Shown here in pieces: positions 1 to 10,525 of a stretch of 64,000 nt of DNA. The notes under the pieces were generated by a model that was not told the DNA's origin, ran no database searches, and saw nothing but the letters and a program-made list of their open reading frames with translations. A program made the position numbers and the translations under genes. The stretch comes from Nitzschia sp. DOCU1 (lineage: Eukaryota > Bacillariophyta > Bacillariophyceae > Bacillariales > Bacillariaceae): positions 744,001 to 808,000 of the forward strand of contig OX596001.1 of the NCBI GenBank assembly GCA_951394045.1. The letters run 5' to 3'. How positions within the stretch are numbered: position 1 is the first letter of the stretch; each line of letters begins with the position of its first letter.

Positions 1-439
1 TTGCAGGTTCCGATCCACGGTAATGACAATGTACATCCCGCGGGTAGTACTTGAATGTTGGATTCCACTATCAATCCGTCCTTGGTCGTCGAGGACATCT
101 TTGTTGTTGCAAACTAACGACACTACTGACTGGCATCTACTTAGGTCGTCGTCTTTCCCCCCACCATGGAAGAGAATTTGAGTCCATCCCACAAAGAATG
201 CAGCCACTGTCGCAATGCAAGGTGCTCTCGAGAGGATCGATCACGTTTCGGGCAAATGACACTGCCATTTGGAAACGTGCCGTTTCGTATCCTGCGATAA
301 CACGAAACGCACTTCTTCATTACACACCAAGAGAAGTAATATGGGTACAACGACTGATGATTCAATGGAGTTTGTAGTAGGACGCACACTCTAGCCCCAT
401 CCAATTCCGTCTCAATGGCACAAAAATGATCCATGAGAG
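1..439. other. Upstream region of LRR gene
   Basis: No convincing gene is seen on either strand; the open frames here lack family features and overlap antisense. The stretch from about 340 to 540 shares short blocks with about 2060-2260, including the pentadecamer-like block around GAGTCGAAGATA, so the two leaders may be related by an old duplication. It presumably holds the promoter of the LRR gene that starts at 440. Confidence 0.4.
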
Positions 440-1714
440 ATGGCATGTCATTGCTGTCGATCGCGTGGGCCGAACGGGTTCAACAAATCGAATGAGTCGA
501 AGATACCCTCTCACGCTCAGGAAGCACGTGCCAAAAGCGCGCCAAAACTGTGGCTCTGTTTGGAGTATCCGCCGAATCGCAGGGTATCATCTGCATCTGC
601 AAAAGCTATCTCAACTATGCTGCAATATGTTCCAAATCTTATAAAGCTGGATCTCCATCTATCTATATGGGCTGGGGCAAATTACATTTTCAATGGATTA
701 CAGCACATTGGATATCTTACGAATCTGGACCTCAAGGGGAACGAGATCGGTGTTGTTGGAGTAGAACACTTATCCAAGGGATTAAGGTTTGTTCCTTATC
801 TCACGGTGCTGAATCTTTCATTCAACAAAATTGATGGGATTGGTGCAGCGCACTTATCCAAAGGATTGAAGTTTGTTCGAAATCTCAAGAAGCTGGACCT
901 CGCTGTTAACCCTATTGGTGCGAATGGTTCACAACATTTATCCGTTGTTGGACTACAGCATCTTCCGCATCTCACTACGCTAGACCTCTGTTCCAGCAAC
1001 ATCGGTGTAATGGGTGCAGAACATTTAACCCAAGGATTGCAGCATGTCCCGAACCTCAACACTCTGAACCTCAACACTAACAACATCGGCACTATTGGTG
1101 CTGGCCACATTTCCAATGGATTACAGAACGTTCCACGTCTCAGGTTACTTGACCTCACTGGTACCAACATTGGCGACGTTGGTGCAGGCCACATTGCAAG
1201 TGGATTACAACACGTTCCACATCTCACCACCCTGGACCTCAATTGTAGCAACATCGGCACAATAGGTGCAGGTCACATTTCCAATGGATTACAACACGTC
1301 CCGCATCTCCAGTTACTTTATCTAAGGAGAAATCACATTGGCGAAATTGGCGCAGGTTACATTTCTATTGGACTGCAGCACGTTCCGAATCTCACGATCC
1401 TGGACCTCGGAATGAACATTATAGGTGATGTTGGCGCAGGACACCTCTCCCAGGGTTTTCAGCATGTTCGAAATCTCACAGTGCTGTGCCTCGACTGCAA
1501 CGGCATTGGTGACATTGGCGCAAGACACCTCTCCCAGGGTTTTCGGCATGTTGCAAAGCTCGAGTCGTTGGACATCAGTAGCAACAACATCGGTAGCATT
1601 GGTGCAGACCACATCCGTAATGGACGATTACAGTATCTACCACACCTTTTTGGGGCGACCCTGCTTCTATCTTTGATGGCGCCTGGTGAATCTCCGGCAA
1701 CACTGAGTTGGTAG
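440..1714 (+). CDS. Leucine-rich repeat protein (ribonuclease-inhibitor type)
   Basis: The 424-aa product is almost entirely LRRs from about residue 60 to 400, with a 28-residue period (84 bp) and a consensus like LTTLDLNxNNIGxIGAGHIS. This is the RI-like/NLR LRR class, a protein-protein interaction scaffold. There is no NB-ARC, kinase, signal peptide or TM segment, so it looks cytosolic or nuclear. The ATG at 440 is the first in frame; residues 1-55 are Cys/basic and not repeat-like. The annotated stop lies in a short tail that does not look like LRR. An alternative model removes 1686-1726 (GTGAAT...TTACAG) and continues in frame to a TGA at 1873-1875, adding a Cys-rich then acidic tail. That tail reads like coding sequence, but the 41-bp intron would be very short. 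The partner is unknown. Confidence 0.75.
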   Translation: MACHCCRSRGPNGFNKSNESKIPSHAQEARAKSAPKLWLCLEYPPNRRVSSASAKAISTMLQYVPNLIKLDLHLSIWAGANYIFNGLQHIGYLTNLDLKGNEIGVVGVEHLSKGLRFVPYLTVLNLSFNKIDGIGAAHLSKGLKFVRNLKKLDLAVNPIGANGSQHLSVVGLQHLPHLTTLDLCSSNIGVMGAEHLTQGLQHVPNLNTLNLNTNNIGTIGAGHISNGLQNVPRLRLLDLTGTNIGDVGAGHIASGLQHVPHLTTLDLNCSNIGTIGAGHISNGLQHVPHLQLLYLRRNHIGEIGAGYISIGLQHVPNLTILDLGMNIIGDVGAGHLSQGFQHVRNLTVLCLDCNGIGDIGARHLSQGFRHVAKLESLDISSNNIGSIGADHIRNGRLQYLPHLFGATLLLSLMAPGESPATLSW

Positions 1715-2314
1715 AGATTGTTACAGATCACATCTACAATCCATTATGGAACCCCGCGAGAGCAGATTGTTTGTGTTGTGCAAAGTGTTCTGGGGCTAGC
1801 TATGCCAAGTTCTCAGCAATTCGGCCAGATATTCGTCTGTCTCTGGCGGATGATGAAGATGATGATTGCACGTGATAGTACAACTAAAGGAGAACATTTA
1901 ACTTAAGAAAAAAATAGCCTAAACCATGTCTACGAGAGCCGCAATATTATCTAGGACGAAACGTCATGGATCTAGCGTTCGACGAAGCGTCATTCGGCGC
2001 TTTCTTGGCGTGCTCAGCCTCCGCCCAGAAAGAAGCAGTATCACTATTGCAACACAGACGGGTGATGAATTTTTTGTTAAAGTAGGACACGTACTCTGTC
2101 TAGTACATTCCGATGATAGTTGCTTCCTCTTTCAAGTACACAAAATGATGGATGAAGCTCGAGAGAAGGTCGGTCGGTAGGAGAAACAAGGGACGTCGCA
2201 GGATCGCACGAGTCGAAGATATCCTCGCAATCGCCAAAATACGCGGTTACGATCCGCAACCCACGCAACGCATCCAAAATTTCATGAAAAGAGGTCGTTC
2301 CAACACACTTATCA
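1715..2314. other. Spacer with two small overlapping open frames
   Basis: It contains a possible C-terminal extension of the LRR gene (to 1875) and two small plus-strand frames: 1926-2180 (ATG start, 84 aa) and 2152-2373 (73 aa). Neither has a recognisable domain. Their translations hint that they could once have been one frame (a shift near 2160), and the DNA resembles the leader of the LRR gene. I see no firm gene here. Confidence 0.35.
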
Positions 2315-3590
2315 TTGTACGAACACCAAAGCACCATGGTGAGGGCACTATCGTCACCAAGAGTCAGATGTGATTATACTCGCAATCATAGTTGGACGTA
2401 CTGGGGGATTGCGTTCGCTGCATGTTTGGTCATGTTCAATCTGAGAACGCTTGTCTGTCAGGAGCCGTCGTCGATCCTTTGGGAGCAAGACGATCCCTTT
2501 CCATCGACGCCAACGCCAAATACACAAAAACAACCCTATCAACCTTCGCTTCTCGAACAATACTTCATTGATCACGCTGCAGAATTTGGCTGGAATGATT
2601 CCGTGGGAAATCCTTCTGGTTGTGCTCCTTGGAAAGATCCTTCCTTTGCATTAGCCAAAGAACTGGCCTTGTATCGTGCGCAGTCGCAAGAGTATCAGCA
2701 TCGTATACAAAAGTTCCAAGCTATACAAGTCACCCCGGGAAATTCTATTGTCGGTATGCATCATCGTAATCACTCGATTTGTGATGCCTTGCAACTGCAT
2801 CCACAAGGTATGGCACCGGGCATTTTCAATACGACATTCTTGTCCAAATCCACCAGGGGAGCCTTTTTGGAACCACTCTTGCCGCCCATGCGGGATGCGG
2901 AAATTTGCTTCAGGGGCTTGGGGACTGCCAATTCGTTAGCGTATCTTCTTCACGATTTCGCACAGTATTGTCGACAATTAAAGCCCCATTCGCGGATCGT
3001 CTTGATGGATTTGGGTGCCGCCATGGATTTTAGCAAGGCTGGCAAAGAATCGGCCACTCTCAAGCTAGAGCGCAAATTGTCGAGATTCGGATTTCATTTG
3101 GATCATTTTTATGCTTTCGAGTTGCAACCCAAAGATCCACAACGACAAGTCTTTGACAAGTTGCCACCTCATTTGTTAACGGCCATTCATTGGATGAATA
3201 TTGGTGTATCGGCGGATCCATCCTCCAAGTACAATCCATGGAATTTGCTGCTACAAGAATATACCCAAGACGATTTTAGTAAGTGTATGATGAATTACAT
3301 CGAGCGTGTCGGTGGGTGCTTTTTTCTAACTACTGCCGATGAGTCTATCCTTTACAGTCTTTGTCAAGTTGGATATTGATACACCCCACATTGAAAATCC
3401 TTTGGCGCGACAATTACTAGAGAATCCAAAGCTTTTGGAATTGGTGGATGTCTTTTATTTTGAACATCATGTTCATCTCGGAGAATTGGCATATCCCTGG
3501 CGAGGGACCATGGATGGCAGCATTTTGGATTCTCTTCAGCTCTTTCAACAATTACGCCAAAAGGGAGTCGATGCTCATTTTTGGGTGTAA
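2315..3590 (+). CDS. Type II membrane protein, FkbM/METTL-like Rossmann domain
   Basis: Two exons, 2315-3278 and 3358-3590. The intron has GTAAGT at 3279 and CAG at 3355-3357, and splicing restores one 398-aa frame. Residues about 28-45 form a hydrophobic signal anchor, so the catalytic part is probably luminal (ER/Golgi). The C-terminal half has blocks typical of an algal/plant family with a methyltransferase-like fold: a VLMDLGAAM strand-loop (cofactor-site-like), the IFVKLDIDTPHIE block that spans the splice junction, and FYFEHHVHLGELAYPW. The substrate cannot be deduced. A second in-frame ATG at 2339 is possible; both precede the anchor. A decayed paralogue lies at 50746-51320. The gene call is secure; the biochemical role is inference. 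Confidence 0.8.
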
Positions 3591-4349
3591 TAGACTTGGC
3601 TTGGGGCATACTATACTTTCTGGCAGCCAGCTTTGGGTGTGCTCAAATGATGGCGGCGGCGATCGGTCACCAGAAGTCATCATTGCTTCGAACGGATACT
3701 ACTACTTCTAGAACAAAGAGTAATGCTAGCTAGATCCCCGCGATTGGATATTCATCGTGACTACTACTGGCGAAAAGAAAACAGCGAGCGCAATTCCTTG
3801 CCATCCACCAGCCTGGGGGCTGGTTTTGCTTTCAAGCGGGAAGAACCCTGATGTGCGTCGCATAATTCAAGTTGTAGCCGCTACTACCACAAAGTCCCCT
3901 TTTGGAAAGAAACGTATTGCCTATTACTCGTGTCACTTTTACAAGGCGTTGTTGCATCCTTAGTGGGTAGTCCAGTTGTTGCATCCTTAGTGGGTAGTCC
4001 ACGATTCTTCGATAGTCGCAACTCCCAGTGATTCAACAAGACTAGGAGAGAACAACTACTATTACAACGATCGACTACGTGGCCTGTCCTTCACCCGATT
4101 CAATTATAATGTAGGTACCTGGTAAAGATAGGTGGGTACCTCATAATAGCCATACGTGATTTGAATTGATCCAATCGACTCCATGACAACCAATGGAATA
4201 TCCAAGAAAACTTTCTCGGAACGAAAAACGTGGCGTCGTCTTTCGAAGAAACGCGACGACCACACACCTCTGCGGTTTGCTTCCTCCAATGACACACATT
4301 TGGAGATAAGCATTTATTTTATTCAGCTCCCTTTCAATCGTTTCCTATC
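3591..4349. other. Intergenic region between 2.3-kb gene and Hsp70-like gene
   Basis: No gene is supported. It contains a perfect 27-bp tandem duplication (listed separately). The last 200 bp should hold the promoter of the Hsp70-TPR gene. I recognised no canonical heat-shock element array. Confidence 0.5.
3948..4001. repeat. 27-bp perfect tandem repeat, two copies
   Basis: Copies 3948-3974 and 3975-4001 are identical (unit starts GTTGTTGCATCC and ends GGGTAGTCCA). Replication slippage is the simplest origin. Confidence 0.9.
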
Positions 4350-6530
4350 ATGACTTCTCAAGAAGCAGGCACTATGGTTATTGTTGGCGTGGATGTAGGT
4401 TCTGAATCTACAAAGGTCGTTTTGGGACCCCGTCATGGATGCGAAATTGTCCGTAACGATGTGGGTGGCCACACGACTCCGACGGTCGTTTCCTTGAGCG
4501 GCGATACCCCCAAACAACCTCGTCAATTGGGAACAAAGAGTAGTGCCAAGAATGCCGTCTATCATTTGAATCGACTGTTTCCCGACGAAGTTCCTTCGGA
4601 TGACTTGTTGCAGCCCTTTTATCCATTTTCCTACACATCCGGTACGATTGAAGGTTTGGAGTACAATGGAGAAGCTCAAGCTTTTTCGACGACAGCCTTA
4701 TTGGGAATGTTATTGGGAAAGCTTCAACAAAATGTCAAGGCAACGTTGCAGCGACAACAAGGCCAAGATAACGACTGCTCCATTTCCTTGTCATTGTCCT
4801 GCCCTCTGGACATGAGCGAATCGTGCCGACAAGAGATTTTGGATGCCGCGTTTGCTGCAGGAATCGATTCGGTACAACTCGTCGATCGATCCGTGACCTA
4901 CCAAGCTACTTATAGCCGTAAATTTCCCGAACACTTGGACAAGTATGTCTTGATTGTGGATATGGGGCACGCCGATACGACCATGTCGATTCTAGGTCCC
5001 AGCAAAAACGAAGACGAAGAAGAAAAGGAAGAAAAAGGCGACGAAGTAGCGTTCATGACCGTCTTGGCAACGCAACGACACAAGGGATTGGGTGCCGGAG
5101 TAGTCGATGTCCGATTGTGGAATCACTTTCAGTCTACCAACGTGGCTTTGAACAGTTTGACACCGACCTCTCGTGGTGGTCAGCGGCTGTTGGCGGGCAT
5201 GTCCAAATTGAAGCACTTGCTATCGCAATTACCAGAGGCGTCTGTGACGGTAGAAAATGTGGGACAACAAGATGCCGACGTGAACCTCCAAGCCACTCGT
5301 AGCTTGTTGGTCGAATTGTGCAAAGACGAAGTTCAAGCCTTGACTGCCATGGTGGATCAAGTCTTGGCCAAGGCTGGCATTGGGGCTAGTCAGTTGCATT
5401 CGGTAGAAGTGGTTGGTGGTGGCTGCCGTATGCCATGGGTCAAGGAAATTTTGGAAAAGGCGACGCAAATGACCTTGTCCCATACTTTGGATGATACCAG
5501 TGCGGCATTGGGGGCTGCCTTGATGGGAGAAGAAGCTACGCCCCTGGGTATTTTGGCTCGTCGAACGCCCGAGATTGAGCCAACCGAACGACAAATTGCG
5601 TTGCGACAAGCTGAAGCCAAAATGGCCGCATTGGATGCAGAACTTCAAATGCGTTCCGCCATTTTGAATCAAATGGAAGCCCATATTCTCGGATTGCGTT
5701 CCGCCAAAAACGAGAAACACGGCGATCTCTTGCCCGAGGAATTGTTTACTTATCTGGATACTTTGGAGGACTGGATATTCTCTCCAGAAGCAGATGATTC
5801 CGGCTACGGGGCGTTGCAGGCCAAGTGGAAAGAAACAAAAGATAGGACGGACGAGCTATCTAAGGCGTACACCGAGGCCATTACATCGGACCGTAAAGCC
5901 AGCGAAGCCGAAATGGAAGCCGAAGCCAAACTTGCTCAAAAGGAGCGAGAAGGCGAGGACAATGGGGATGAAGAAGATCATGATAATCGACGTCTTCCGA
6001 AGAAGCGTCGTATGGAGATTGTCATGAAAAACAAGAATGAAGGCGGGGAGCTGTTTGCCGATGGAAACTTTAGTAAGTCAGGACGTCGTGGTGTATTACT
6101 TTGGATTTGAGCTAGGTCAATATCTCACATCAGTTTAGAATTTGCCGCTGCCCGTTATGCAAAAGCCTTGAGCCACTGCGCCAAGTTTATCGATTTGAGT
6201 CCCGATGATCTGGAAGAAGTCAATGCCGTTAAGCTTACCCTGAATTTGAATCTTGCTTTGGCTTATCTCAAAATGGAAAACCCGGATCAGGCTCTTCGGT
6301 ATTGCAACGATGCATTAGCCTTGGATGAGAATCATAGCAAGGCTCTTTATCGACGAGCTTCGGTCTACTACGAAAAGAAGAATTGGGAGGGCGCGTCCAA
6401 GGACTTGAAGAAAGCGCTCAAGGGCGCACCTGACGACAAGGCCCTTCAAAAGCTACAGGAGAAGGTGGATGCTCAAATCAAGCGACAGAAGCTCAAGGAG
6501 AAGAAAATGGCTCAAAAAATGTTTGGATAA
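4350..6530 (+). CDS. Hsp70-superfamily ATPase domain fused to C-terminal TPRs
   Basis: Two exons, 4350-6072 and 6139-6530 (GTAAGT at 6073, TAG at 6136-6138), giving 704 aa. Residues about 10-405 are an Hsp70/Hsp110-type nucleotide-binding domain: IVGVDVGSESTKVVLG (phosphate 1), LIVDMGHADTTMSIL (phosphate 2) and VEVVGGGCRMPWVKEIL (adenosine). The usual beta-sandwich substrate domain is missing. The chain goes from ALGAALMGEEA straight into a helical lid-like segment (about 420-530) as in Hsp110, then a charged linker. Residues about 565-690 hold three TPRs with positions expected of a carboxylate clamp (LNLNLALAYLKM, KALYRRAS), the type that binds the EEVD tail of Hsp70/Hsp90. There is no signal peptide or KDEL, so it is likely cytosolic. 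I infer a co-chaperone or nucleotide-exchange role rather than a classical foldase. Confidence 0.9.
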
Positions 6531-6807
6531 AATGCCTACCTTTAAAGTAATAGACTGCTTCAGCACTCTAGCTACTACCCCATGGAATGGAAGCCACCCC
6601 TTTGCCACCGCGAACATGTTAGGCTGCTATGGCTCATGATTGATTGATTCGACTCACCGCTTTGACACTCGCCAAAAATCCCAGCCCTATCAAAATCGCT
6701 ACTCTACTACGAATAACGAGCAATGACATCCGGTCTGCAAATGACCGCATTCGAGAAAAGCCCATTAAAATCTTGCCCGGTTGTGACTCCAAAGCTCCTT
6801 TGCCATC

Positions 6808-7900
6808 ATGACGAATCTTGGATCATTCCGTTTTTGTTACAAGCTACAGCTTTCGGTGCAATGTTTGCTTATTTCGATTGTCTGCTTTTACGTCGTCGAA
6901 TCTACAGACACCCCACGACGCAGAGTTGCCATTGTCACGGGTGGAAGTCGGGGTAAGTCGATTCTGCATGATGTTCCGCAAAAAATTTTCATCACTATTC
7001 TAACACTCATCGCTTTCTGATTGAATTCATGTTCTTTCTGTCCTTTCAGGTATTGGCAAGGGTATTGTAGAAGCCTTGGCGGAATCAGGGAATTTCCAAG
7101 GCATCCTCTTGACGTACAATAGCAATCGAGCCGCCGCAGAAGATTTCTGCGCCGAATTGAAATCCAGTCATCCGAATTTGCAAGTAGAAGCTGTGGGGGG
7201 AGACTTGACTTTGGCAGAATCTCGCGATGGAATCTTTCAGTGTTTCGATGAGAAATTCGCCGATTCGGATCTATGTCTAATGGTTCACAATGCGGGACAA
7301 TATGTCGGAATTACGTCGGAAAATGCACAGGGCCTCGCAGCTGCAGAAGGAAGTGGAAAGCATTTTGGTGATGGATCTTTACTCAGGGAAGATGGTACGG
7401 TGGACTGGGATTATCTTGGATTTTATCGCAAATTATATGCGGAAACTTACATTGATTTGTGTGAACGAAGTCTGGTGAGGATGAAGGAAGCCCATGCACG
7501 AGGCTCGAGTACCTATCGAGGCTGCCTCATTGGTATCAGTTCCCCCGGATGCAATCAAAACTATCCCATTTCTAGAGGATACGACATGCCTGGAAGCGGC
7601 AAGTGCGTCATGGAATTTGCCAATCGCTACTATGCCTTGAGGGCAGCACCCTTTCGTATCAATGTCAATGTCATTATTCCCGGGTTTACCGTCAGCGATG
7701 CGTGGGGCAAGATTGCCGAAAAACGAGGTAGCGACAGAGATACCTTGCTAGACAGTATGAAAGCCAATATTCCCATGGGGGAGGTGACTCTTGCCAAGGA
7801 ATTGGGTGACGTGGTTAGGTTTTTGGCAGCGCCAACCGGTGGTGGACGCTTTATGACGGGTTTATCGCTTCGTGTGGATGGTGGACTGCATTTGAAATGA
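6808..7900 (+). CDS. Membrane-anchored short-chain dehydrogenase/reductase-like protein
   Basis: Two exons, 6808-6952 and 7050-7900 (GTAAGT at 6953; TTTCAG before 7050), 331 aa. The junction falls inside the cofactor motif and restores VAIVTGGSRGIGKG, the TGxxxGIG NAD(P) site, which strongly supports the splice. Residues about 12-31 are hydrophobic (signal peptide or anchor). The fold continues with LMVHNAGQYVG (NAG motif) and GCLIGISSPG (catalytic-Ser strand), then INVNVIIPGF. The expected YxxxK reads PGSGK where Tyr should be; a Tyr lies three residues earlier than normal spacing. Activity may therefore be altered. The substrate is unknown. A TATA-less 270-bp spacer separates it from the upstream gene on the same strand. 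Confidence 0.8.
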
Positions 7901-8151
7901 GCGGACTTCCATTCATGTAATAATGCTAGTAACTATTACTACGTCATATCTTGACCGTTCGAGCCCGTGCGCCGCTTTAGATATAAGCATTCATGATCTA
8001 AAGAATGGTATCTATAAAAAGTTTATTCATCGTCTTCTTCAAAACTTCTACAGCTAGCAATCTATCTCTCTTTCTTGTTTCTTTTAGTTCTTGTTGTGGG
8101 TGTGCAAGTATTCTTTCTTTCATGTATTCTCTGCCCAGCACGCAGTCGCAC

Positions 8152-8763
8152 TTAGTTGCATGTCGTGACATCACAACAGGGCAACTTCGCCAAGACCCAG
8201 TGATAGGCATCACTGGTACATCCAAAGCGAGCTGGTCCATCCGTGCACTGATACGGCACATCTTTGCCACACAACTGACCCGACTTGCACCATTCCGTGC
8301 CACATTTGAGACCAGCACAACTCGCCATATCCTTGGGAATCTCAAGCTTGTCACACCCACCCAAATCACAACTTTCGTCACACGATTCTGGTGTCCAGTC
8401 TATCCCGGAACATCCTCCATGAGGCCCACCATTGTGTCGCAAGCAAACATAGGGGGCCAACTTGTGGTCACACGAGGCACCCAATCCCAAACACTCGGTA
8501 AAGGTACAGGCGCGTGCTGCTTTAGGGTTAGCACTACCTTCCATGTCAACCAGGGAAGCAAGGCCTTGTTCTTGCTCTTGCTGAAACGTCAAATGCCTGT
8601 TGGTCATGAGCGATCCAATAAGGAAGACAAGAAGGGTCGCTCCAACATACAAGGCGCGGCTCTTGGGGCTCGTGGCACGCTCCTGAATCACAACAGTGTC
8701 GTGGTTGTCTTCCATGGTGTCGTTGACTTGAATGGACTGATACGAGGGAGAAGCGGAATTCAT
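8152..8763 (-). CDS. Small Cys-rich type II membrane protein
   Basis: 203 aa from the ATG at 8763. Residues 1-36 are polar and cytosolic-looking. Residues about 37-54 (LYVGATLLVFLIGSLM) form one TM segment. The rest, about 85-203, is an ectodomain with around 20 cysteines in spaced pairs (CTFTECLGLGASC, CDESCDLGGC, CAGLKCGTEWC), ending PCCDVTTCN. This suggests disulfide-rich secretory-pathway structure. I do not recognise the family; it may be a diatom-restricted surface protein. Its promoter side contains a perfect 24-bp palindrome (8932-8955). Confidence 0.7.
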   Translation of the reverse strand: MNSASPSYQSIQVNDTMEDNHDTVVIQERATSPKSRALYVGATLLVFLIGSLMTNRHLTFQQEQEQGLASLVDMEGSANPKAARACTFTECLGLGASCDHKLAPYVCLRHNGGPHGGCSGIDWTPESCDESCDLGGCDKLEIPKDMASCAGLKCGTEWCKSGQLCGKDVPYQCTDGPARFGCTSDAYHWVLAKLPCCDVTTCN

Positions 8764-9289
8764 GGCTGGTACGGTCTTGCTAACAATCTCAAGATAGAGA
8801 GAGTCTTTTGGATGTTGTGTTTGTGTCTATCTCAGAAAGGTTGCAAGAGAGAAGAGAGAAGGCAGGGATGGATGGATGGAGTAGAGTTGCGTCGGTGGGA
8901 AAAGATATCAAAAAAAGATATCCGCTATCACATCAGATGTCGTACGACATCTGATTTGGAATTCGAGAATGATGGTATGCGCGAACATACGGTCGTACGT
9001 ACGTGGTACGTCTCAGAAAAATGACGCCGGCAAGACGAACCGGGAATCCAAGATGCCGCTACATTCATGTGTTCCCCTATCTTTAGAAAATACTAGTTTG
9101 AGAGCTATATCCCTGTACTATACCTATTCGTCATCTGTCGGTAGTAGACACCACTGACGTCGTATTGTAAGGTTGATCCACTTGTCGCGTCCACTGCGGT
9201 CGCCAAGCACGTTTTCCGTCAACAAGACTCGCACTTACACGGGTATGCGTTCTTCTGGAGGCAATCGATTTATATAAGGATATCCTAAT
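8764..9289. other. Intergenic region with palindrome-rich promoter
   Basis: This is the spacer upstream of the minus-strand Cys-rich protein and downstream of the minus-strand oxygenase gene. It contains a GATG microsatellite near 8869-8882, two GATATC palindromes near 8904-8922, the 24-bp palindrome at 8932-8955 and a CGTACGTACG block near 8993-9003. No gene is seen. Confidence 0.6.
8932..8955. promoter_or_regulatory. Perfect 24-bp palindrome upstream of Cys-rich gene
   Basis: The half-site ATCAGATGTCGT is followed with no spacer by its exact reverse complement. It lies 169 bp upstream of the start codon of the 8152-8763 gene, where a dimeric factor could bind. The regulatory role is inferred from position and symmetry only. 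Confidence 0.4.
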
Positions 9290-10525
9290 CTAGGCGTTGC
9301 TAGCTGCTGCTTCCTCATCTTCGAGAATCGTAATGTCGCCGTCCCACTCCACAAGATCTGGCATGCGTTCTTCGGGAGGCAACAAAATTGTCCTGAGCAT
9401 GGTATCTTCGGCTTGAAGTTTCTTTTGGCGTTGAAATTCTGGGGCAGCTCGTCGAGTGGCACTGGAAAAGGCTGGCGCCCATCGTTGTCGATAGACACTT
9501 GGCTGTTGCTGTTGCGAAAACCACTTGGCATTGCCCAACTTCCATCCGACATTGGCCTTGCTCTCTTGTCGTTTGAGGCGATGTACTGCTACATCCATAC
9601 GTCCCCATTCGGTACAGGCCCGTGCCAAGACTCCTGGTCGATAACAATGCGATGCGACGTCCACAAAACCCACCAACACAGTCCGACTCCCTGACGTGAC
9701 AACATCAGCTCCATGCAAGAGCTTTCCACAATGCAAGCAAGCATCTCCGGCACGAGTAGGACGAATCACGCCACCGGGATGTAAAATCGATGGATCACCG
9801 ACGCTTCCCTCTTTGACAACATCGCGTAATGCGTCATAAAAGGTTCCTCCACCTTGAAAGTCGTTGGGATCATTTAACAGTAAGGAAAATGAAAAGAGAC
9901 TTCCATCGCGATGAAGTTCGAGTCGATCCATACTCTTTGTCCCTGATTCATCTTTGGCTTGATAATGGGCCACAAACAAGTCCAAATATTCCATATCTTT
10001 CACGTCCACACCATATAATTCTGAAAATTTGGAAAAGAGTCGGTCATCAAAATCCATTTCTTCCAAATAGTCTTGCAAAGCCTGGCATTCGTCGACTGGG
10101 AAGTCGCACGTGGGATAAGTTTGATGGCGTTCTTCATCGGGAGATTCCCACCGACCGGTTTCTAGAGCGAATGCCTGAGATATTTCACAACACTTGGACG
10201 CTTGTTCCGGTGTCATTAACGAGCAGACATGAATCGAATGCAATGGCGAAGGATACCCTTCGTCCACTTCCAGAGCAGGTGGGACGAGAATGGTAATGGT
10301 GTCGGTAGTATAACAAGTGCTACCACCAGACTCGACATTGACCATGTGGTGACACTGTGGTAATGTGGAAGCAACAATTCTCATGGGAGGTGGAAGTGAA
10401 AAGCTCGACAAGACATCGAAAAAGATTCCGATCCAAAGGAGCCACACTAACATGATTTTTCTTCTTGTGGAAGACGGAATCATTCCAGGCTGCTGATGCA
10501 CATGAGCAACATATCGATTCTCCAT
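9290..10525 (-). CDS. Prolyl 4-hydroxylase-like 2-oxoglutarate/Fe(II) oxygenase
   Basis: 411 aa, ATG at 10525. Residues about 22-42 are a hydrophobic signal anchor (MLVWLLWIGIFFDVLSSF). The C-terminal half matches the P4Hc fold: FVAHYQAKD, then LELHRDGSLFSFSLLLND with the HxD iron ligands, FQGGGTFYD, and CLHCGKLLHGADVVTSGSR with the distal His and an Arg for 2-oxoglutarate. The enzyme would hydroxylate proline or a related residue in secretory-pathway proteins. A Gln/Arg-rich tail of about 90 residues follows and is not part of the family core. It is transcribed on the same strand as its neighbours on both sides. Confidence 0.8.
   Translation of the reverse strand: MENRYVAHVHQQPGMIPSSTRRKIMLVWLLWIGIFFDVLSSFSLPPPMRIVASTLPQCHHMVNVESGGSTCYTTDTITILVPPALEVDEGYPSPLHSIHVCSLMTPEQASKCCEISQAFALETGRWESPDEERHQTYPTCDFPVDECQALQDYLEEMDFDDRLFSKFSELYGVDVKDMEYLDLFVAHYQAKDESGTKSMDRLELHRDGSLFSFSLLLNDPNDFQGGGTFYDALRDVVKEGSVGDPSILHPGGVIRPTRAGDACLHCGKLLHGADVVTSGSRTVLVGFVDVASHCYRPGVLARACTEWGRMDVAVHRLKRQESKANVGWKLGNAKWFSQQQQPSVYRQRWAPAFSSATRRAAPEFQRQKKLQAEDTMLRTILLPPEERMPDLVEWDGDITILEDEEAAASNA

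Noticed and set aside
796..1260. Antisense frame over the LRR repeats
   Set aside because: It is periodic only because the sense strand has an 84-bp repeat.
4100..4313. Minus-strand frames upstream of the Hsp70-like gene
   Set aside because: Two overlapping frames of about 65-69 codons in different phases with no domains; they lie in the promoter region.
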